64,000 bases of DNA from Sorangium cellulosum (GTDB lineage: Bacteria; Myxococcota_A; Polyangia; Polyangiales; Polyangiaceae). The stretch lies in NCBI RefSeq assembly GCF_002950945.1, contig NZ_CP012673.1, positions 13,197,501-13,261,500 of the forward strand. The letters are read 5' to 3'. The notes under the pieces are model-generated. The model did no database searches. It saw only the letters and a program-made list of their open reading frames with translations, and had not been told where the DNA came from. Position 1 is the stretch's first letter. Each line of letters opens with the position of its first letter. This document shows, piece after piece, positions 1 to 8,488 of this stretch. The position numbers and the translations under genes are program-made.

Positions 1-818
1 GTGGCCCGGTAGCGCGAGATCGCGTCCAGCCAGCGCCGCGGCCTCATCAGGAAGTGCTCGGGCGAGAGCTGGATGCACGGCACGCCCACGTAGAGCGGCT
101 GCAGGATGTTGCCGATGAGCCCCATGTCGTGGTGCGGCGGCAGCCACCCGACGATCACGCTCTCCTCGGTGTGCGCGAACGCGCGCTGGATCATGAGCTC
201 GTTGCGCAGCAGGTTGCCGTGCGTGAGCACCACGCCCTTGGGCGTCCCGGTCGAGCCCGAGGTGTACTGGAGGAACGCCAGGGTCTCAGCCGTCACACGC
301 GGCGCTCGCCACGCATCGCCCTGGCCGTCCCGGACCGTGTCGACGGCCACGCAGCGCAGGTGGCTCAGCTCGGCGAGGCTCGGATCGTCGCGGAGCATCG
401 CCACGGCGCCGAGGAACGCCTCGGTGGTGAGCACGACGCTCGGGCGGCAGTCGCGCACGATGGCCAGCACGCGGAGCAACCCGCGCTTGCGCTGCGGCAG
501 CGGGACCGGCACCGCGACGAGCCCCGCGTAGAGGCAGCCGAAGAAGGCGGCGATGAAGTCGAGCCCCGGCGGCACCAGGAGGAGCGCACGTTCACCCGCC
601 CGCGCGCCGGCCTGGAGCTCTGCGGCGAGCGCGCGCGCCCGGAGGTCGAGCTCGCCGTACGTCATCGCGCGGGCGTCCGCCTCCCCGTCGAGCAGGAAGG
701 TGTAGGCGTGCCCGGACGGGCGCTGCTCCGCGCGACGCCGGAGCAGCGCGACCAGCGTCGCGGGCTCGACCGCGCCGTGATCGCTGATCACACGCCCAGG
801 GGATCGGTTCGACTCCAT
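1..818 (-). CDS. Fatty acyl-AMP ligase (FAAL), 3' end outside the window
   Basis: Adenylate-forming enzyme of the fatty acyl-AMP ligase type. Such enzymes activate a fatty acid as acyl-adenylate and usually pass it to an acyl carrier protein at the start of a lipopeptide NRPS/PKS line. Seen: about 272 residues from ATG at 818, including the phosphate-binding loop YTSGSTGTPKGVV followed by LTHGNLL, and the FAAL-type stretch WLPPHHDMGLIGN with the P-x-x-HDMGLIG signature. The C-terminal adenylation subdomain lies beyond position 1, so fusion to a carrier protein or NRPS module cannot be judged. The gene is divergent from the TonB receptor gene and shares its Fur-box-bearing promoter region. An ordinary acyl-CoA ligase is less likely because of the HDMGLIG region. 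Confidence 0.85.
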   Translation of the reverse strand, partial: MESNRSPGRVISDHGAVEPATLVALLRRRAEQRPSGHAYTFLLDGEADARAMTYGELDLRARALAAELQAGARAGERALLLVPPGLDFIAAFFGCLYAGLVAVPVPLPQRKRGLLRVLAIVRDCRPSVVLTTEAFLGAVAMLRDDPSLAELSHLRCVAVDTVRDGQGDAWRAPRVTAETLAFLQYTSGSTGTPKGVVLTHGNLLRNELMIQRAFAHTEESVIVGWLPPHHDMGLIGNILQPLYVGVPCIQLSPEHFLMRPRRWLDAISRYRA

Positions 819-967
819 CACCACCTCAGCTCCAGACCAAAAAAATCCCGGCAAACGAGCGGGCTTGAGCACCGCATCTCACGCACCGCCCTCATGACGC
901 CATGCGTCGTACATGTCGCGCGCCGGATGGCGTCAGGGTCGCCTCACCCGTCTAGCGTCTTGCTGTT

Positions 968-992
968 GAAAATGAAAACGATTATTATTTTC
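968..992. promoter_or_regulatory. Fur-like box 1
   Basis: AT-rich 25-bp site in a GC-rich promoter region, built in the 6-6-1-6-6 layout of a Fur box. The outer hexamers GAAAAT and ATTTTC are exact inverted copies, and the inner ones are GAAAAC and ATTATT. The first 19 bases match the classical Fur consensus at 14 positions by eye. It lies 202 bp upstream of the TonB receptor start and 149 bp upstream of the divergent FAAL start. The context, an iron/siderophore uptake operon, supports the call. Confidence 0.65.
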
Positions 993-1065
993 TGAGTAGC
1001 GGTTGTATGAAACACGTGACCGGAGGCCGTCAAGGAAAAACCGCCCTGAACGGCTCGCTCGGCGT

Positions 1066-1090
1066 GAAGATGAAATTGATTTGGATTTTC
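1066..1090. promoter_or_regulatory. Fur-like box 2
   Basis: Second 25-bp copy of the same site, 98 bp from the first and identical to it at 19 of 25 positions. Outer hexamers are GAAGAT and ATTTTC and the single-base centre is again G. Two spaced copies of an AT-rich 6-6-1-6-6 motif in front of a TonB receptor are best read as tandem sites for a Fur-family repressor. The region 819-1194 holds no gene. Confidence 0.55.
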
Positions 1091-1194
1091 GATTCGGGTA
1101 CCGGAGTCATCCCTGTCATGGACGCCTGTCCGGTCCCTGGAACCTTGACGTTTTTTGACGCATCGCAGCACGCTCCAGAGCAAAGGCTGATGCG

Positions 1195-3861
1195 GTGACG
1201 CGACGCTCTCTTGCTCGTCGAGGCCTGCTCGCAGGCGTGATGGCCTTGTTGCTGCCGGGCGTGCCTGCGCCGGCGCGCGCTCAGGACGGCGGCGTGCCGG
1301 CCGGCGCTGGACGCTCGGAGGGCGGCCGTGAGGCGAGCGCGCCTGCTGCGGGCTCGCCGGGCGGCGAGCGTCCGCCGGCCGCCGGGGTCCCCGCCGTCGA
1401 GCCGCCGCGGCTCCTCGAGCTCGTCGAGGCCGAGTATCCGTCGGAGGCCCGGGCGGCACGACGGGAGGGCACGGTCGTGCTGAAGCTCCTGATCGACGCG
1501 GAAGGGCGCGTGACCGAGGCCGAGGTCACGACCCCGCAGGGGCACGGACTCGACGAGGCGGCGCGGGCCGCGGCGCTCCGGTTCCGCTTCGTGCCGGCGC
1601 GCCGGCGCGGCACGCCGGTCGCCTCACGGATCCTCTACGGCTACGAGTTCCAGCTCCCGGAGGAGCCCCTGGCCGCGCCGTCGCCCGCCGCGGCGGGCGG
1701 GGCCGGGATCCCGGCCCCGCCCGCGGTCCCGGCTGCGCCGGCGATCCCGGCCGCGCCCACGGCAGATACCCCGCCCCCGCCGGTCCAGGGGCCCGCCCCG
1801 GCGACCGGCGCCGCGCCCATCGCGGTGATCGTGCGCGGCGCCGAGGCCGAGCGCCTCCGGCAATCCGCGCAGGCGATCACGGTCATCGAGACCGAGGAGG
1901 CGCAGCGGAGGACCGCCGACCTGGGCGAGGTGCTCGCCCGCACCCAGGGCGTCGGCGTGCGGCGGAGCGCGGGGCTCGGGTCGTGGGCGCGGTTCTCGCT
2001 GAACGGCCTCACCGACGAACAGATCCGCTTCTTCCTCGACGGCGTGCCGCTCGATCTCGCCGGCTACCCGTTCGGCGTCTCGAACGTGCCCGTGAACCTG
2101 GTCGAGCGCGTCGAGATCTACCGCGGCGTGGTCCCGGTGCGCTTCGGCGCCGACGCGCTGGGCGGGGCCGTCAACCTGGTCACGGATCGGGACGTCCGCG
2201 GCACCCACGGCGCGGCGTCCTACGAGGTCGGCTCGTACGACACCCACCGGCTCACGCTCTCCGCGCGGCACCTGCACGAGCCGAGCGGCTTCTTCACCCG
2301 CGTGAGCGGCTTCTTCGACACCGCGAAGAACGACTACCCCGTGGACGTCGTGGTGCCGAACGAGACCACCGGGCGCGAGCAGGCCGCGCGCGCCTACCGC
2401 TTCCACGACGCCTACCGGGCGGCGGGCGGGAGCGCCGAGATCGGCTTCGTGAACCGGCCCTGGGCGCGGCGGCTGCTCCTGCGCGCGTTCGTCACCGACC
2501 ACGACAAGGAGCACCAGCACAAGTTCGGCGTCATGAGGTTGCCCTATGGAGCGGTCACCACCGGCGAGACCGTGCCGGGCGCGACGCTCCAGTACGAGCA
2601 AGGGCTCGGCCGGGGCGTCGCCCTCGACGCGCTCCTCGGGTACACGTACGGGCGCGCCACCTTCCTCGACGTCAGCGACTGCGTCTACGACTGGTTCGGC
2701 CGCTGCATCCGCAAGCGCCCCAAGCCGGGCGAGGACGAGTCGCCCCCCCGGGATCGGGTGTTCCGGGAGCACAGCGGCCTCGGCCGCCTGAGCCTGCGCT
2801 ACCGGCCCCACCCGGAGCACGCGCTGCAGCTCTCCGTGTCTCCGACGCTCATCGCGCGCACGGCAGAAGAGCGCAGGCCGGACAACCCCCAGGCCCGCGA
2901 GCAGCTCAGGGGCGAGCACAGCCTGTTCACCTGGGTGTACGGCGTCGAGCACCAGCTCAACGTGCTCGACGATCGCCTGGAGAACCGCTTCTTCGTGAAA
3001 GACTACGTGCAGATGCTCCGCATGAAGGGGCGCCTCCCGGGGCTGCACGGGCGCTTCGACCAGCGGGAGCGCGACACCCATCGCCTCGGCGTCGGCGACG
3101 GCCTCCGCTATCGCTTCTCCGAGTGGCTCTACGCCAAGGCGTCGTACGAGTGGGCGACGCGGCTCCCGCGGCCCGTCGAGGTGTTCGGCGACGGGGCGAT
3201 GATCGTCGCCAACCTCGAGCTCAAGCCCGAGACGAGCCACAACGGGAACCTCGGCTTCACGATCGACGCGCGCGACACCGCCTCGGGCGCGTGGCGGCTC
3301 GACGCGAACGGCTTCCTCCGCGCGGTCGAGCGGCTCATCGTGCTGAACAACCGCACGGACTCGATCCAGTACATCCACGTCACGGGGGCTCGGTCGCTGG
3401 GCATCGAGGCCGCCGCCGGCTGGACGTCGCCGGGAGAGCACCTCGCCCTCGATGGCAACATCACCTACGACGATTTTCGCAAGACGTCCGACGAAGGGAA
3501 CTTTGCCCGCTCCGAGGGCGAACGGATGCCGAACCGGCCGTGGCTCTTCGCCAACGGCTCGGCGCGCGTGCAGCTGAAGGAGGTCGTCGCGCCGCGCGAC
3601 ACGATCTCGCTCACCTGGGACACGCGCTACGTGCACGAGTTCTACCTCGGCTTCGCGAACTGGGGGCTGGTCGAGTCCAAGGCCAAGGTGCCCTCGCAGC
3701 TCCTGCACTCGATCGCGCTCACCTACGTCGCGCGCGACGAGCCGCGCACGGTGAGCTTCACCATCGAAGCCCACAACCTCACCGACGAACCGGCCTTCGA
3801 TTTCTACGGTATCCAGCGGCCCGGGCGGACGCTCTTCTCCAAGGCGACGCTGGAGATGTGA
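1195..3861 (+). CDS. TonB-dependent outer-membrane receptor with N-terminal TonB C-terminal-like domain
   Basis: Outer-membrane active-transport receptor, probably for a ferric siderophore. The GTG start at 1195 gives a Sec signal peptide of about 29 residues ending PAPARA-Q. Domain order: a TonB C-terminal-like domain at about 70-152 (PSEARAARREGTVVL, then LIDAEGRVTEAEV), a Pro/Ala-rich linker to about 205, a plug domain at about 205-330 (contains FFLDGVPLDL and VERVEIYRGVVPVRFGADAL), then the beta-barrel ending in a membrane-type C-terminus. 888 residues is long for the family because of the N-terminal addition. It is first in an operon with a lipoprotein, a PepSY protein and two small membrane proteins, behind two Fur-like boxes. 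The substrate cannot be named from sequence. Confidence 0.92.
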   Translation: MTRRSLARRGLLAGVMALLLPGVPAPARAQDGGVPAGAGRSEGGREASAPAAGSPGGERPPAAGVPAVEPPRLLELVEAEYPSEARAARREGTVVLKLLIDAEGRVTEAEVTTPQGHGLDEAARAAALRFRFVPARRRGTPVASRILYGYEFQLPEEPLAAPSPAAAGGAGIPAPPAVPAAPAIPAAPTADTPPPPVQGPAPATGAAPIAVIVRGAEAERLRQSAQAITVIETEEAQRRTADLGEVLARTQGVGVRRSAGLGSWARFSLNGLTDEQIRFFLDGVPLDLAGYPFGVSNVPVNLVERVEIYRGVVPVRFGADALGGAVNLVTDRDVRGTHGAASYEVGSYDTHRLTLSARHLHEPSGFFTRVSGFFDTAKNDYPVDVVVPNETTGREQAARAYRFHDAYRAAGGSAEIGFVNRPWARRLLLRAFVTDHDKEHQHKFGVMRLPYGAVTTGETVPGATLQYEQGLGRGVALDALLGYTYGRATFLDVSDCVYDWFGRCIRKRPKPGEDESPPRDRVFREHSGLGRLSLRYRPHPEHALQLSVSPTLIARTAEERRPDNPQAREQLRGEHSLFTWVYGVEHQLNVLDDRLENRFFVKDYVQMLRMKGRLPGLHGRFDQRERDTHRLGVGDGLRYRFSEWLYAKASYEWATRLPRPVEVFGDGAMIVANLELKPETSHNGNLGFTIDARDTASGAWRLDANGFLRAVERLIVLNNRTDSIQYIHVTGARSLGIEAAAGWTSPGEHLALDGNITYDDFRKTSDEGNFARSEGERMPNRPWLFANGSARVQLKEVVAPRDTISLTWDTRYVHEFYLGFANWGLVESKAKVPSQLLHSIALTYVARDEPRTVSFTIEAHNLTDEPAFDFYGIQRPGRTLFSKATLEM

Positions 3862-3910
3862 CGACGATGTCGAGGCGAGCCCTTCGCGCGCACGACAGGA
3901 GGAACCACGG

Positions 3911-5155
3911 ATGAGTGTGATTCAGCGGAAGCAGCGGCCATCGACCCGCACGAGCGCCACGACGTTCGTGGTCGTGCTCCTGACCGGCGCGCTCGGCGGC
4001 TGCGCCGACGACGAGACGCCGGGCCCCGTCGGGCAGAGCGGCGGCGGAGACGCGTTCGTGGTCGCCACGCGCGTCTGGGACGACACCTCGACCAACTCCT
4101 ACTTTCACGTGCTGCCGTCGCTCGAGCAAGCCACGGCGGTCGACCCGTCCCAGGCGCTCGAGGTCCCCGGATCGGCCAGGCTGTTCGCGTTCGAGGGGTT
4201 GGGCTGGTTCGGCCTCGGTGAGTCCGAGTCGCCGACGATATCGCGTTACACGCTCGACGACGGCGGCGCGCTCGTCAAGGGAGACGCGATCAGCCTTCAG
4301 CCCTTCGGCGTGCAGTCCCTCTGGCCCACGAATTACGTCGTCTCTCCGACGAAGGTGTACCATCCGGACCGTGCGGGCGAGCAGCTCGTCGTGTGGAACC
4401 CCACGACGATGGAGGTGCAAGGGACCATCCCGCTTCCGGACACCGCCCGCGAGGGCTATCTGGCGCTGTACGGATACGGGTGGGTCCTGCGCGGCAAGAC
4501 GCTGCTCTTCTCGGTGGGGTGGTTCGACTGGAAGACGACCGACACCATCCTCCCGGAGACCGGGCTCGTCGCGATCGACACCGAGACGGACACCGTCGTG
4601 CGGTTCGACGTCGACGACCGGTGCGGCGGCATCACGCAGTCGGTCGAGACGGCCTCCGGCGACGCCTACTTCGTGAGCTCGGGCCTCGCGGGGGCGGCCT
4701 ATCACCTCGAGCGCCTGGAGACCGAGCCCTGCGCGCTGCGCATCGCGAAGGGCGCGGACGCCTTCGACCCGGACTTCGCCTTGCGTCTGAGCGAGCTGAC
4801 GGGCGGCGCGATCGCGGGCGACCCCATCCCCGCAGGCGGGGACAGCCTCTTCCTCCGGGTGTTCGACGAGGACCTCGCCACGATCGGCGAGGACACCAAG
4901 ACCTCTGGGGTCACGGGCCAGCCGGCGTGGCACTGGTGGCGGTGGGACACCGCAACGAACGAGGCCGCGGCGATCCCGGAGCTGGCCCCCTCGCCCGCGA
5001 ACGTCTCCTTCTTCGAGGTCGACGGCCGGGTCTTCACGATCGACGAGAAGAGCGGCTCCACGGAGAGCACGCTGATCGAGCTCACGGCCGAGGGCGGCCC
5101 GAAGCTCGGCCTGACGACGCCGGGCTACCTGCACGGCCTGGCGAAGGTGCGATAG
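3911..5155 (+). CDS. Lipoprotein of the siderophore-uptake operon (MxcI/DUF4374-like?)
   Basis: Exported lipoprotein of 414 residues. The signal peptide ends in the lipobox LTGALGGC with Cys at about 31, followed by Asp, and an AGGAGG ribosome site precedes the ATG. The mature part reads like a beta-propeller: repeated short strands with aromatic/Gly turns and phrases such as GLVAIDTETDTVVRFD. It lies 49 bp after the TonB receptor. Similar single-copy lipoproteins accompany TonB receptors elsewhere (MxcI of myxochelin loci, DUF4374 in Bacteroidetes). That match is from memory of gene order and style and was not computed. A role in handling the ferric ligand at the envelope is inferred. Confidence 0.6.
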   Translation: MSVIQRKQRPSTRTSATTFVVVLLTGALGGCADDETPGPVGQSGGGDAFVVATRVWDDTSTNSYFHVLPSLEQATAVDPSQALEVPGSARLFAFEGLGWFGLGESESPTISRYTLDDGGALVKGDAISLQPFGVQSLWPTNYVVSPTKVYHPDRAGEQLVVWNPTTMEVQGTIPLPDTAREGYLALYGYGWVLRGKTLLFSVGWFDWKTTDTILPETGLVAIDTETDTVVRFDVDDRCGGITQSVETASGDAYFVSSGLAGAAYHLERLETEPCALRIAKGADAFDPDFALRLSELTGGAIAGDPIPAGGDSLFLRVFDEDLATIGEDTKTSGVTGQPAWHWWRWDTATNEAAAIPELAPSPANVSFFEVDGRVFTIDEKSGSTESTLIELTAEGGPKLGLTTPGYLHGLAKVR

Positions 5156-5202
5156 CTCGCGCGGCGCGCAGCGCTCCGCGCGAGGGGACAGGGTGACTCG
5201 CG

Positions 5203-6825
5203 ATGGCCAAGAAGCTCTCCCGCCATGCCTTCACGACCTTCTGGGACGTGCACGCCTTTACCGGCGTGATCGGCGGGCTCTTGCTCTACGTGATGTTCCT
5301 GTCGGGGGGGATCACGCTCTTCCGGAGGCAGCTCGCGGTGTGGGAGGAGCCCCTGACCCAGCAGCGCTCCACCGTCGAGCAGGTGGGGCTGCAGGCCACG
5401 CTCGATCGGGGGCTCGCGGCCGCTGGCGCGACGCCCGATGAGCTCTGGTTCTATCTACCGCATGACGGGCTGGGCGCCGCGCGGCTCTTCTACTCCTCGC
5501 AGGGCACGCGCGTCTCGTCGTGGGTCCACGACGGGCTCGTGCCCGAGCGCGAGAGGCTCTCCGACTTCCTCTTCGATCTGCACTACCTCTGGCACGCGGC
5601 GACCGGCATGGGGCTATTCTACCTTGGCGGTCTGCTGTGCGTCGCGCTCCTGCTCGCGCTGGCGACCGGCGTGCTCATCCACCTGAAGGACATCGTCCGG
5701 CAGTTTCATCAGTTCCGGCCGGACAAGAGCCGCCGCGTCCTGTGGTCGGACATGCACAAGGTGCTCGGCGTGATGGGCCTGCCGTTTCAGGTCATGTACG
5801 CTTACACGGGCGCGTTCTTCGTGTTCCTGGGTGCGGTCGTGCAGGTGTTCACGGGTCCCGCGTTCGGGGGGGACGCCGCGCGGGCGGACCGGGCGGCCTG
5901 GGGCGCGTCGTACGTGCAGGAGCCGGCGCCCGGGGTGCCCGCGCGCGGGCTCACGCTGGACGAGCTCGCGGCGCGCGCGCGCGCCGCGGAGCCTCGGCTC
6001 GTGCCCGAGATGGCTCGTATCCGGCATCCAGGCCTCGACAGCGGGACGGTGGATATCCGCGGCTCGGTCGAGGGCGTCCCGTTCGGGCGCGGCCTCGTGC
6101 GCCTGCGAGCGACCGACGGCGCGGTCCTGTCGCTCGACGCGCCGGGCGCGGAGGGCGCCCGCGGCAGCGTGATTCGCTGGATCTACGGCCTGCACCGCGC
6201 CGAGTTCGGCGGCGTCGTCCTTCGCTTCCTGTTCTTCCTGCTCGGCGTGGCGACGTGCGCCACGATCCTCACCGGCAACTGGATCTGGCTCGCTCGACGG
6301 GAGGCGCGGCGGGGGAGCCTCGGCAATCGCCTCCTCGCGCGGCTCACCGTGGGCGTCGGCGCGGGGACGCTCGTGGCGATCGCGGCGCTCTTCCTGGCGA
6401 GCCGGGCGCTGCCGCTCGACTGGTCCGGCCGCATGGCCGCCGAGGAGCTCACGTTCGTCGCGGCGCTCGGGCTGTGCGTCGCCTGGTCGCTCGCGGCGCG
6501 CGACGGTGGGAGCCTCTGGTGGCGGCAGCTCGGGCTCGCGGGGCTCCTGCTGCTGCCCGTGCCGGCGCTCGCGGCGCGCTGGTCGGGCGCGGGCCTGTTC
6601 GGCGCAGGGCAGAAGATCGCCGCGGTGGTGGCCGTGGACGTGGGGCTCCTCGTGGCGGCGGCGGCGCTCTGCGCCTCGGCCTGGGCGCTGCGGCGGGCGG
6701 CGTTGCGACGGGCGGCGCAGCAGGCCGCGCCGCCGGAGGAGGCGGCGGCCGTGGACCAGGGCGGGGAGGGGCTCATGCCCGAGGGGCGGCCGGCGTACGC
6801 GCGCAGCGGAGGCTCGCTTGGGTGA
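5203..6825 (+). CDS. PepSY-associated TM protein (iron-regulated membrane protein)
   Basis: Inner-membrane protein of the PepSY_TM family, often encoded with ferric-siderophore receptors and thought to help release or reduce iron from siderophores. The 540-residue protein begins with the family N-terminus (about residues 10-45, including GVIGGLLLYVMFLSGG). It has a helix pair near 140-165 and 190-215, a periplasmic PepSY-like domain at about 225-325, then TM segments near 335-355, 380-400, 415-432, 440-455 and 470-495. It sits 47 bp after the lipoprotein gene in the same operon. The tail after about 500 is a polar Ala/Glu-rich extension. Confidence 0.85.
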   Translation: MAKKLSRHAFTTFWDVHAFTGVIGGLLLYVMFLSGGITLFRRQLAVWEEPLTQQRSTVEQVGLQATLDRGLAAAGATPDELWFYLPHDGLGAARLFYSSQGTRVSSWVHDGLVPERERLSDFLFDLHYLWHAATGMGLFYLGGLLCVALLLALATGVLIHLKDIVRQFHQFRPDKSRRVLWSDMHKVLGVMGLPFQVMYAYTGAFFVFLGAVVQVFTGPAFGGDAARADRAAWGASYVQEPAPGVPARGLTLDELAARARAAEPRLVPEMARIRHPGLDSGTVDIRGSVEGVPFGRGLVRLRATDGAVLSLDAPGAEGARGSVIRWIYGLHRAEFGGVVLRFLFFLLGVATCATILTGNWIWLARREARRGSLGNRLLARLTVGVGAGTLVAIAALFLASRALPLDWSGRMAAEELTFVAALGLCVAWSLAARDGGSLWWRQLGLAGLLLLPVPALAARWSGAGLFGAGQKIAAVVAVDVGLLVAAAALCASAWALRRAALRRAAQQAAPPEEAAAVDQGGEGLMPEGRPAYARSGGSLG

Positions 6826-6888
6826 GGCGGGGGGCGCGCGCCGGCGGAACCGCGCGGGGCTCGCCGCCGGGAGGGCCGACCGGGGGAG

Positions 6889-7068
6889 GGCCGACCGGGG
6901 TTGGGAGGCCGGCTGGGCCGACCGGGGTTGGGAGGCCGACCGGGGTTGGGAGGCCGGCTGGGCCGACCGGGGTTGCGGCTGGGCCGACCGGTGGGCCGAC
7001 CGGGGTTGGGCCGACCGGGGTTGGGAGGCCGGCTGGGCCGACCGGGGTTGGGAGGCCGACCGTGGTTG
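6889..7068. repeat. Tandem array of a 15-nt motif (GGCCGACCGGGGTTG), eight copies
   Basis: Eight copies of GGCCGACCGGGGTTG start at 6889, 6916, 6934, 6961, 6994, 7009, 7036 and 7054. The first seven are exact and the last has one G-to-T change. Spacers are mostly GGAGGCCGGCTG or GGA. The array fills the gap between the PepSY gene and the next small gene, and its last copy supplies that gene's GTG start (7062) and GGAGG ribosome site (7051-7055). Related units occur in the array at 13210-13255. Confidence 0.9.
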
Positions 7069-7409
7069 AGACGGCCTCCATCCTCGCGGCGTACCTCGCG
7101 TTCGCCTTCCTCCACGCGGCGCGCCCGGAGCGCATTCCCTTCGGCGTCGCGGCGCGGCTGCGCGGGAGGCGCGCCTGGAGCGCCGCGGCGCGGGGCCTCG
7201 CTGCGGCCGTCTTCGCGCTCTCCGTAGGGCTGTGGAGCCGCACCGAGGCCGGGCCGGCGGCGGTCCTCGTCGCCTTCACCGCGCTCATGGCGTCCGCCAG
7301 CCTCTTCGTCCTGATCGCGCCCGTCTGGCCGCGCGCCGCGTGGATCCCTGCCCTCCTCTGCCCGCCCGCCATCGCGGTGCTCTCGTCCGTGGGGGCGTGC
7401 CATGGCTAG
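7062..7409 (+). CDS. Small membrane protein, DUF3325-like
   Basis: 115-residue protein made almost entirely of hydrophobic helices: about 3-18, 38-58, 64-82 and 88-105. Size, four-helix layout and position directly after a PepSY_TM gene match the DUF3325 proteins of siderophore-uptake operons. Its molecular role is unknown. The GTG start at 7062 was chosen because it has GGAGG six bases upstream and no other start codon precedes the first helix. Both elements lie inside the repeat array. It overlaps the next gene by 8 bp. Confidence 0.6.
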   Translation: MVETASILAAYLAFAFLHAARPERIPFGVAARLRGRRAWSAAARGLAAAVFALSVGLWSRTEAGPAAVLVAFTALMASASLFVLIAPVWPRAAWIPALLCPPAIAVLSSVGACHG

Positions 7410-7689
7410 CCAGCAGCTCTCCCGGCCCGCCCGCCTCGAGGCCGCCCTGCGCGCCCTGGCAGCGCTCGTCGGAACGCTCCCGATCGCCGTCCTCGGAGGC
7501 GCGTGCCTCTCGCGGTTCGCCCCGCTCACCGAGGAGGCGCGGTTCATCCTGGGCTACGCGCTCGCGATCCCGCTCTGGGTCGCGGCGATGTGCCTCGCCT
7601 TCCTGGCCCGCACCGCCGCCCGGGCGTGGGCCGTCTGCGCGGCCATCAGCGTCATGCTCGCGGCGCTCACCTATGGAGTTCCACAGTAA
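7402..7689 (+). CDS. Small membrane protein, DUF3649-like
   Basis: 95-residue protein with three hydrophobic helices at about 20-42, 48-66 and 72-92 and a basic N-terminus. It overlaps the upstream small gene, so the two are probably translationally coupled. In proteobacterial iron-uptake operons a DUF3649 protein accompanies DUF3325 and PepSY_TM proteins. The assignment rests on that gene order, size and topology rather than on a clear motif. Last gene of the uptake operon. Confidence 0.5.
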   Translation: MASQQLSRPARLEAALRALAALVGTLPIAVLGGACLSRFAPLTEEARFILGYALAIPLWVAAMCLAFLARTAARAWAVCAAISVMLAALTYGVPQ

Positions 7690-7767
7690 TATCCACCCGC
7701 CGACCGCCACCGCCGGCCGAATTGACCGAGGAGGCCTGCGCGTGGGAGATCGCCCGGTTGTGCCCCG

Positions 7768-8472
7768 ATGACCTTCGTCCCGCTGCAGCCGCCCGATCTG
7801 CCCCCCATCCGCGCGCGCGGGACGCCGCGCTGCCGCGGCTGCGGCCTGCCGCGGGCGATGTGCCTCTGCGGCGCGCTGCCCCGGCTGCCGGTGCGCACGC
7901 GCGTCGTGCTGCTCACCCACCGGGTCGAGCGCACCCGGAGCACCAACACGGGCCGGCTCGTCGCGCGCCTGCTCGACGGCGCGGAGGTGCGCGTCCGCGG
8001 CGAGATCGCGCCGCAGCCGCGCCCGCCGCTGCCCGAGGGGCGGAGGCTCGTGCTCTTTCCGTCGCCCGGTGCGCGCGCCCTGTCGCCCGACGACGCGCGC
8101 GGCGAGCCGGTGGTGCTGCTCGTCCCCGACGGCAACTGGAACCAGGCGCGCCGGGCCCTGCACCGCGATCCCGACGCGCAGGGCGCCGAGCCGGTCACCC
8201 TGCCGGAGGGCGCGCCGAGCCGTTATGGCCTGCGGCGCGCGCCGCACGAGGGCGCCCTGTCGACGCTGGAGGCCGTCGCGCGCGCCCTCGGGCTGCTCGA
8301 AGGCGCCGCGATCGAGCGGCGCATGATGGAGGCGTTCGATGTGTGGGTGCACCGCGCGACGCGCGTGCGGCTCACCGGGACGCTCGACGGCGGGGCGGAG
8401 GCCCGAGGAGCAGAGGACGGCGCCGAGAGGCTCCGGGTGGCCTCACCGCGTCACGAGCCAGAAGGCCCGTGA
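7768..8472 (+). CDS. DTW-domain protein (tRNA-uridine aminocarboxypropyltransferase family)
   Basis: DTW proteins (TapT/DTWD type) transfer the 3-amino-3-carboxypropyl group of S-adenosylmethionine to tRNA uridine. Seen: the N-terminal zinc-knuckle-like motif with Cys22, Cys25, Cys32 and Cys34 (CRGCGLPRAMCLC), and the C-terminal motif RYGLRRAPHEGALSTLEA. The signature that is usually D-x-T-W reads D121-G-N-W124, so the Thr is replaced by Asn. Length (234) is normal with a short acidic tail. It lies 78 bp after the iron operon and faces the CAP-domain gene. The Asn could mean altered substrate or activity. Confidence 0.85.
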   Translation: MTFVPLQPPDLPPIRARGTPRCRGCGLPRAMCLCGALPRLPVRTRVVLLTHRVERTRSTNTGRLVARLLDGAEVRVRGEIAPQPRPPLPEGRRLVLFPSPGARALSPDDARGEPVVLLVPDGNWNQARRALHRDPDAQGAEPVTLPEGAPSRYGLRRAPHEGALSTLEAVARALGLLEGAAIERRMMEAFDVWVHRATRVRLTGTLDGGAEARGAEDGAERLRVASPRHEPEGP

Positions 8473-8488
8473 ACGTCCTCCGCGTCCG

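Noticed and set aside
1624..3774. 716-codon open frame antisense to the TonB receptor
   Set aside because: Composition is Arg/Ala/Val/Glu-rich without motifs, as expected from a shadow frame in GC-rich DNA; the plus-strand receptor is unambiguous.
7285..8352. 355-codon minus-strand frame opposite the DUF3649-like and DTW genes
   Set aside because: His/Arg/Ala-rich shadow; the DTW motifs on the plus strand define the true frame.
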